Assembly: GCA_016285245.1 (NCBI GenBank)
Contig: JAEEQH010000002.1
Span: 78,574-142,573 of the forward strand
DNA: 64,000 nt
DNA from: Prevotella sp.
GTDB taxonomy: Bacteria > Bacteroidota > Bacteroidia > Bacteroidales > Bacteroidaceae
Reading direction: 5' to 3'
The translations under genes and the position numbers were made by a program. Below are positions 60,601 through 64,000 of the stretch, piece after piece. Each line of letters begins with the position of its first letter. Within the stretch, counting starts at the first letter, position 1. The notes under the pieces are model-generated. The model was not told where the DNA came from and searched no databases. It saw only the letters and a list, made by a program, of their open reading frames with translations.

Positions 60601-60879
60601 ATGACGTCGCTGGCCATGATCATCGGTCTGCTGCCGCTGATGTTCGCCTCGGGCGTAGGCAAGAACGGTAACCAGACGCTGGGTGCTGCCGCCGTCGGCG
60701 GTATGCTCATCGGTACGCTGTGCCAGATCTTCATCGTCCCCACCCTGTTCACGCTCTTCCAGAGTCTGCAGGAGAAGATTACCCCGATGACGTTCGAGAA
60801 CGAGGAGGAGGCCGAGGACGTCTCTACCGAGGTAGCCCAGTATGCCCACCGTCCCGTAGATTATGAACTTGAGAAGTAA
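57619..60879 (+). CDS. RND multidrug efflux permease, HAE1/AcrB family
   Basis: The 1086-residue protein has the HAE1 layout: first helix near residues 10-30 (PVLSTVISILIVLLGFIG), two large periplasmic loops, GFSINLLTLSALLLAIAIVVDDAIVVVE with the TM4 aspartates of the proton relay, and a second bundle with LIGLLAKNAILIVQFA. It exports drugs, bile salts or lipids driven by protons. It lies between its adaptor and channel genes. Length is slightly above E. coli AcrB (1049), the extra at loop and C-terminus (EEAEDVSTEVAQYAHRP). Confidence 0.96.
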   Translation: MTFTNFIKRPVLSTVISILIVLLGFIGLVSLPIEQYPDIAPPTVAVWTTYPGADAETVKNAVVTPLEESINGVEGMDYISSSAGAGSAQISVLFRQGMNPDMCAVNVQNRVQQAQALLPAEVTRIGVTVQKRQTSQVLMFTLTSEDGRYDDEFLTNYNNINIIPAIKRIQGVGDVQSPGMKSYSMRIWLKPDVMKQYGLMPSDISNVLAEQNVEAAPGQFGEQADVAYEYAMRYTGRLKTAEEFGDIIIQSNADGSTLKLKDVARIELGGQMYSVSMRNNNLPSVLGMVQQIAGSNANDIAKQVKAELEEQSKLFPPGMTYKINYDVTEFLYASIEEVVFTLIFTLILVFIVIYIFLQDWRSTLIPLIAVPVSLIGTFFFLSVFGFSINLLTLSALLLAIAIVVDDAIVVVEAVHAKLDQGYKSTLTASIDAMNEISGAIISITLVMASVFIPVSFIGGTTGTFYREFGVTMAVSIFISALNALTLSPALCAIFLKPHDAEGHEKKMSVIDRFHASFNTAYDKVLGKYKHSIEKLVRKPVAIIITVVIGIAVLATTLVTTKTGLVPSEDTGTLFCTISMPPATSVARTRQIIDEVDKILAADPAIQSREQIQGYNFIAGSGSDQATFIIKLKPFKDRQKSLWWKISGLWQGDGIYRFFLDPSDATGVIAQIFIKTAHIKDASILAFQPPMIPGFSANSGVSLVMQDRTGGSLTKFFDIVKEYIAELNKRPEFQMAQTSYNPNYPQYMIHIDVAKCKQSNISPATVLSTLQGYYGGLYASNFNAYGKLFRVMIQASPETRMTPESLNNVYVRTPAGMAPVQEFCRMERVYGPSNINRFNLFTSINVTATVADGYSTGEAIKAAQDVAANILPTGYTYDYQGLTREEAKATNSTAIIFLLCIVFIYLILSAQYESYILPLAVVLSVPFGLAGCFLFTMVFGHANDIYMQISLIMLIGLLAKNAILIVQFALERRRLGMAVSWSAVLGAAARLRPILMTSLAMIIGLLPLMFASGVGKNGNQTLGAAAVGGMLIGTLCQIFIVPTLFTLFQSLQEKITPMTFENEEEAEDVSTEVAQYAHRPVDYELEK

Positions 60880-60895
60880 AAGGACTCTCCCCTAA

Positions 60896-60916
60896 CCCCT
60901 CCCTGTGAGGGAGGGG
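60896..60916. repeat. CCCCTCCC/GGGAGGGG hairpin between pump and channel genes
   Basis: An 8-bp perfect hairpin with a 5-nt loop. A near-identical palindrome lies inside the next gene at 60982-61001. Confidence 0.8.
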
Positions 60917-60945
60917 AATAAAATGTACAATAAAAAAAAGAAAAA

Positions 60946-62376
60946 ATGAAGAATAGGATATTAAGGAACAATGCATCTACTCCCCTCCATACAGGGAGGG
61001 GCATGGGGGTGGGTCTCTTGCTGTCGTGCCTGCTGCTCACCAGCTGCGGCCTCTACAACAAATACGAGCGTCCTGAGGTCTCGGCCGACGGCATCGTGCG
61101 CGACCCGTATTCGCTGACCGACACACTCGCCGTCAAGGATACCACGTCATTCGGCAATATGCCCTGGCGCAGCGTGTTCACCGACCCGCAGCTGCAGACG
61201 CTCATCCAGCAGGGTCTCGACAACAACCCCGACCTGCTGAACGCAGCCCTGAACGTACACATGGTGAACGAGGCCCTGAAGATTGCGAAGCTCGCCTTCC
61301 TACCCTCCGTGGCCGTCAGCCCCCAGGGAACGCTCAGCTCGTTCGACGGCGCACCAGCCACGAAGGCCTACTCGCTGCCCATCAGCGCCTCGTGGAATGT
61401 CGACCTCTTCGGCAACCTGCTCAGCGTGAAGCGCTCGGCACAGATGCAGCTCATCGCCACGAAGGACTACCAGACGGTGGTGAAGACGAACATCATCTCG
61501 GGCATCGCCAACCTCTACTACACCCTGCTGATGCTCGACCGTCAGGTGGAGATTGTCACCGACATGGAACAGCTGACGAAGGAGACGTGGGAGAAGATGC
61601 AGTTCATGCACGAGAACCGCGTGGGCTACCGCTCTACCGCCGTGCAGAGTGCCGAGGCCGCCTACTATCAGGTGCAGACGCAGAAAGTGGACCTGCTCCG
61701 CCAGACGCGTGAGGTGGAGAACTCCCTCTCGCTGCTCCTCGGACAGCCCGGACAGACCATCCAGCGCGGCACCTTCGCCGGACAGAGCCTGCCGACGAAC
61801 CTCGCCACCGGCGTGGGCATCCAGATGCTCAACAACCGCGCCGACGTCCACTCCTACGAGATGTCCCTCGCACAATGCTTCTACGACGTCGAGACGGCAC
61901 GCAGCCGTTTCTATCCGAACATCACCATCACCGGTACGGCAGCCTTCACCAACCAGAACGGACTCGTCAACCCCGGCAAGTGGCTCCTCTCAGCCGTCGG
62001 AAGCCTCGTGCAGCCCATCTTCCAGCACGGACAGATCGTGGCCGGACTGAAGGTGGCCAAGGACAAATACGAGCAGGCTTTCAACAACTGGCAGAACGCC
62101 ATCTACAAGGCCGGCAACGAGGTGTCCAACGCCCTCGTCAGCTACAACGCCTATGCCGAGAAGTCAGAGCTCGACGCCAAGCGCGTCGCCGTGCTGAAGC
62201 AGAACGTCGAGGACACGAAGAAACTCATGGAGTCCAGCTCGAACACCACCTACCTCGAGGTCATCTCTGCACAGTCGAACCTGCTCAACGCCGAGATCAA
62301 CGAGGTCACCGACCAGTTCAACAAGATGCAGGCCGTCGTGAACCTCTACCAGGCCCTCGGTGGCGGAGCGAAGTAA
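60946..62376 (+). CDS. RND outer-membrane channel lipoprotein (OprM/NodT-like)
   Basis: The 476-residue protein has a signal region ending in lipobox LLTSC (Cys about 34) followed by GLYNKYERPEVS, then two outer-membrane-efflux repeats (ALNVHMVNEALKIAKLAFLP, about 110; MSLAQCFYDVETARSRFYPN). Such channels form the exit of tripartite pumps. The signal is unusual: between MKNRILRN and LLLSCLLLTSC lies STPLHTGRGMGVG, encoded by a G/C-rich palindrome (60982-61001) that also occurs just upstream. MGVGLLLSC (ATG about 61003) is a shorter alternative start. Confidence 0.9.
   Translation: MKNRILRNNASTPLHTGRGMGVGLLLSCLLLTSCGLYNKYERPEVSADGIVRDPYSLTDTLAVKDTTSFGNMPWRSVFTDPQLQTLIQQGLDNNPDLLNAALNVHMVNEALKIAKLAFLPSVAVSPQGTLSSFDGAPATKAYSLPISASWNVDLFGNLLSVKRSAQMQLIATKDYQTVVKTNIISGIANLYYTLLMLDRQVEIVTDMEQLTKETWEKMQFMHENRVGYRSTAVQSAEAAYYQVQTQKVDLLRQTREVENSLSLLLGQPGQTIQRGTFAGQSLPTNLATGVGIQMLNNRADVHSYEMSLAQCFYDVETARSRFYPNITITGTAAFTNQNGLVNPGKWLLSAVGSLVQPIFQHGQIVAGLKVAKDKYEQAFNNWQNAIYKAGNEVSNALVSYNAYAEKSELDAKRVAVLKQNVEDTKKLMESSSNTTYLEVISAQSNLLNAEINEVTDQFNKMQAVVNLYQALGGGAK
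60982..61010 (+). repeat. CCCCTCC..GGAGGGG hairpin inside the channel gene's signal peptide
   Basis: Arms 60982-60988 and 60995-61001 are complementary over 7 bp; the following GCATGGGGGTGGG continues the repeat. It encodes TPLHTGRGMGVG in frame. Confidence 0.8.
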
Positions 62377-62403
62377 TTGTTAAATTGTTTAATTGTGAAT
62401 GAA

Positions 62404-63180
62404 ATGAACGATATCTCCCCCCAAGCCGTGATCTCGCCAAAGGCGAAAATCGGCGACAACTGTAAGATATTCCCCTTCGTGTACATCGAGGACGACGTGG
62501 AGATCGGCGACGGATGCATCATCTTCCCCTTCGTCAGCATCTGCAGCGGCACACGCATGGGCCGGCGCAACAAGGTGCACCAGGGAGCCGTCATAGGCGC
62601 CCTGCCACAGGACTTCGAGTTCCGCGGCGAGAAGTCAGAGTGCATCATCGGCGACGGCAACGTCATCCGCGAGAACGTCGTCATCAACCGCGCCACACAT
62701 ACCGGCGGACAGACCGTCATCGGCAACGAGAACGTGCTGATGGAGGGCGCCCACATCTCGCACGACACGAAGGTCGGCAACGGCTGCGTCTTCGGCTACG
62801 GCACGAAGATTGCCGGCGACTGTGAGATCGAGGACAACGTCATCTTCTCCAGCTCCGTCATCGAGAACGCCAAGACACGCGTCGGACGCGGTTCGATGAT
62901 CCAGGCAGGCACCACCTTCTCGCGCGACGTGCCACCCTACATCATCGCCACGAAGAAGAACACCTACGGCGGCGTCAACTTCACCATCGGCCGCCAGCAC
63001 GGTGTCGATGAGAAGACGCTGAAGCACATCGCCAACGCCTACCGTCTGGTCTTCAATGGCGGCACCTCACTCTTCGACGCCATCAACCAGATTGTCGAGC
63101 AGGTGCCCGACGGTCCCGAGATCCGTCACGTCGTCGAGTTCCTCCGAGCCACCAAGCTCGGCATCATTTCGAGGAAATAA
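62404..63180 (+). CDS. lpxA: UDP-N-acetylglucosamine O-acyltransferase family (LpxA-like)
   Basis: The 258-residue left-handed beta-helix protein is built of hexapeptide repeats (ISPKAKIGDNCKIFPFV; VIGNENVLMEGAHISHDTKVG) and has the catalytic His in EGAHISHDT (as H125 in E. coli), with a helical C-terminus. It adds the first acyl chain to UDP-GlcNAc in lipid A synthesis. Bacteroidetes may carry two LpxA homologues, and I cannot say from one window which this is. ATG 62404 (MNDISPQAVI) matches the family start; GTG 62395 is an alternative. It shares the pump operon (28 nt gap) and ends at a strong terminator. Confidence 0.85.
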   Translation: MNDISPQAVISPKAKIGDNCKIFPFVYIEDDVEIGDGCIIFPFVSICSGTRMGRRNKVHQGAVIGALPQDFEFRGEKSECIIGDGNVIRENVVINRATHTGGQTVIGNENVLMEGAHISHDTKVGNGCVFGYGTKIAGDCEIEDNVIFSSSVIENAKTRVGRGSMIQAGTTFSRDVPPYIIATKKNTYGGVNFTIGRQHGVDEKTLKHIANAYRLVFNGGTSLFDAINQIVEQVPDGPEIRHVVEFLRATKLGIISRK

Positions 63181-63204
63181 AGTGAACCACTACAGCTCCT
63201 ACAT

Positions 63205-63236
63205 CTCCGAAGCATCCCGCTTCGGAGATTTTTTTT
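63205..63236 (+). terminator. Rho-independent terminator after lpxA-like gene
   Basis: CTCCGAAGC (63205-63213) pairs with GCTTCGGAG (63219-63227), a 9-bp stem with 5-nt loop, followed by ATTTTTTTT. Confidence 0.88.
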
Positions 63237-63470
63237 CCCAATTCACGGGGGCGTCGGAGAACTTAATCTAACATAAAACCTCACGGCAGGAATCGCTCCC
63301 GTCGTGAGGAAATTGTGCGCTCGGCTCTGCCGCTTTGCTCTGCATCGTTCAAAATATAACTCTGTGCGCAGCCAAAAAAATTCGTGTAATTGACTTTCCC
63401 CCTACGGGGCCGTCGAGCTATACCTTCGTGTAATTCGTGGTTGAATAAATAATCTGTGGTTGTAAAATTA
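63237..63470. other. Gene-free stretch with hairpin and short repeats
   Basis: A hairpin CCTCACG (63279-63285)/CGTGAGG (63303-63309) with a 17-nt loop is followed by AT-rich sequence in which TTCGTGTAATT occurs twice (about 63382 and 63426) and GTGGTTG twice (63437, 63456). I see no gene. Confidence 0.55.
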
Positions 63471-63540
63471 GTGGCGGTTATTTCAAAATAAGAGGCGGGT
63501 ATTTGGAAATAAGTGGCACCTGTTCACGAGAAGTGGCGGT
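63471..63540. repeat. 21-bp-period repeat, locus C (four units)
   Basis: GTGGCGG/GAGGCGG/GTGGCAC cores start at 63471, 63492, 63513 (exact 21-bp steps) and 63533 (20-bp step), separated by spacers like TTATTTCAAAATA. The last unit runs into the truncated DUF3987 frame. Confidence 0.82.
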
Positions 63541-63877
63541 AGGTGTTGCGGCGGACGCTGAACGAGAGACTTGGGTGCCGGTCGTCGTGCTGACGGAAAT
63601 CCCGGTTTATGGCTTCCACCAAGTATGACAATTGGCCCTTGTTACAGCCCGAATCGCCTACTAAGTTGGCTATTTGGCCACACATTTCCTTCCATGTAAG
63701 GTCAGGATACTGAAATTCCGCGCCGCTGATGTGTGCGCCAAGTACAGGGAAAAACATCGGAACCAGGGGTTCATACATGTCTTTTGAGGCCTGTGAGAGC
63801 AGTAATTTGATGCATTCTGTGCCTTTTCCGAGCTTAGGCATCTCGGGTGCCTTGTGTTTACTAATGTCGTATCTCAT
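63524..63877 (-). pseudogene. DUF3987 (VirE/primase-associated) protein, truncated N-terminal part
   Basis: The frame starts MRYDISKHKAPEMPKLG and follows the conserved N-terminus of Bacteroidales DUF3987 proteins: TECIKLLLSQASKDMYEPL, HISGAEFQYPDLTWKEM, and LVEAINRDFRQHD. After about residue 98 it runs into unrelated sequence (RHPSLSFSVRRNTYRHF) whose end overlaps the 21-bp repeat, and stops at 117 residues. Full proteins are several hundred residues, with a DUF3987 ATPase-like domain after this point. The DNA therefore retains only a gene start, cut by or next to the repeat. Confidence 0.75.
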
Positions 63878-63904
63878 TGTGTTTCAGCTTTTTAGATGAA
63901 TTAA

Positions 63905-64000
63905 ACATGGCTGAGCGTTCCAGTTCCAGTTGTTCCAGTTATTTTTTTGGAGTTCCATTATTCCTCTATATTATATATAACTATCTAATTATTAATTAGT
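63905..64000. repeat. GTTCCAGTT tandem and AT-alternating DNA upstream of the DUF3987 fragment
   Basis: Plus-strand GTTCCAGTTCCAGTTGTTCC and another CAGTT follow one another near 63917-63940, then TATATTATATATAACTA. On the minus strand this is the leader of the DUF3987 frame. The pairing of a short tandem with an alternating AT tract recalls the layout at 12683-12834. Confidence 0.6.

Noticed and set aside
57862..60849. 995-codon open frame antisense to the RND permease
   Set aside because: It is a shadow of a GC-rich gene with strong codon bias; its translation is rich in His, Arg and Asp with no domain, and the permease on the other strand is unmistakable.

Overview
This 64 kb window is chromosomal DNA from a Bacteroidales bacterium, most likely a Prevotella-like member of the Prevotellaceae. 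The evidence is the gene families (type IX secretion protein PorQ, T9SS sorting domains, DUF4270 and DUF5686 proteins, a short 290-residue primary sigma factor, a DUF3987 fragment) and the repeated Bacteroidetes -7 promoter box TAnnTTTG ahead of many genes. Most coding DNA is GC-rich. The stretches at about 10-13 kb and 36-40.6 kb look AT-richer and contain most of the broken or duplicated genes. I saw no rRNA, prophage or CRISPR array. One tRNA (Ser, anticodon GGA) is present.

Layout. 1-3.7 kb: the end of a TolC-like gene, then a MacA-like adaptor, a separate MacB ATPase and a permease. 3.7-8.8 kb: a GH2 glycosidase facing away from a starch-synthase-like half protein, a DUF4270 lipoprotein and a 51-residue protein. 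8.8-13.2 kb: a decaying zone with a REP-associated tyrosine transposase, its putative REP hairpins, an SDR fragment, an internally deleted lgt, an aspartic protease gene with an internal stop, and about 730 bp of structured repeats. 13.2-19.1 kb (minus): mazG, lipocalin-like lipoprotein, rnz, a small T9SS-CTD protein, an L,D-transpeptidase, and an ECF sigma/anti-sigma/Spy-like cassette. 19.2-36.2 kb (plus): valS-uvrA, rpoD, DUF5686, an AddAB-like helicase-nuclease pair, GH43 and dinB. 36.4-40.7 kb: small operons (carbonic anhydrase; DUF4250-LUD-zinc ribbon), a secreted flavin-reductase-like protein, FKBP and a broken copy of its start. 40.7-45.2 kb: tRNA-Ser, tatD, polyprenyl synthase, TonB, porQ, cmk. 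45.3-56.2 kb (minus): alpha-2-macroglobulin, DUF1573, meaB, ispH, T9SS subtilase. 56.4-63.2 kb (plus): a tripartite RND pump and LpxA. 63.5-63.9 kb: a truncated DUF3987 gene.

The most unusual feature is the number of small repeat families and where they sit. (1) A 33-34 nt double-hairpin element occurs three times. Two copies match exactly at 33/33 bases in opposite orientations, and one of these lies in frame inside the addB-like gene. (2) A repeat with an exact 21-bp period, two helical turns, occurs at three loci with different core sequences. (3) REP-like hairpins bracket the transposase. (4) 9-bp and 7-bp microsatellites, AT-rich 'attatcaatta' repeats and a G/C hairpin have entered coding regions, including the start of tatD and the signal peptide of an outer-membrane efflux lipoprotein. 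(5) A composite of two purine-pyrimidine alternating tracts and two large inverted repeats lies at 12.68-13.04 kb.
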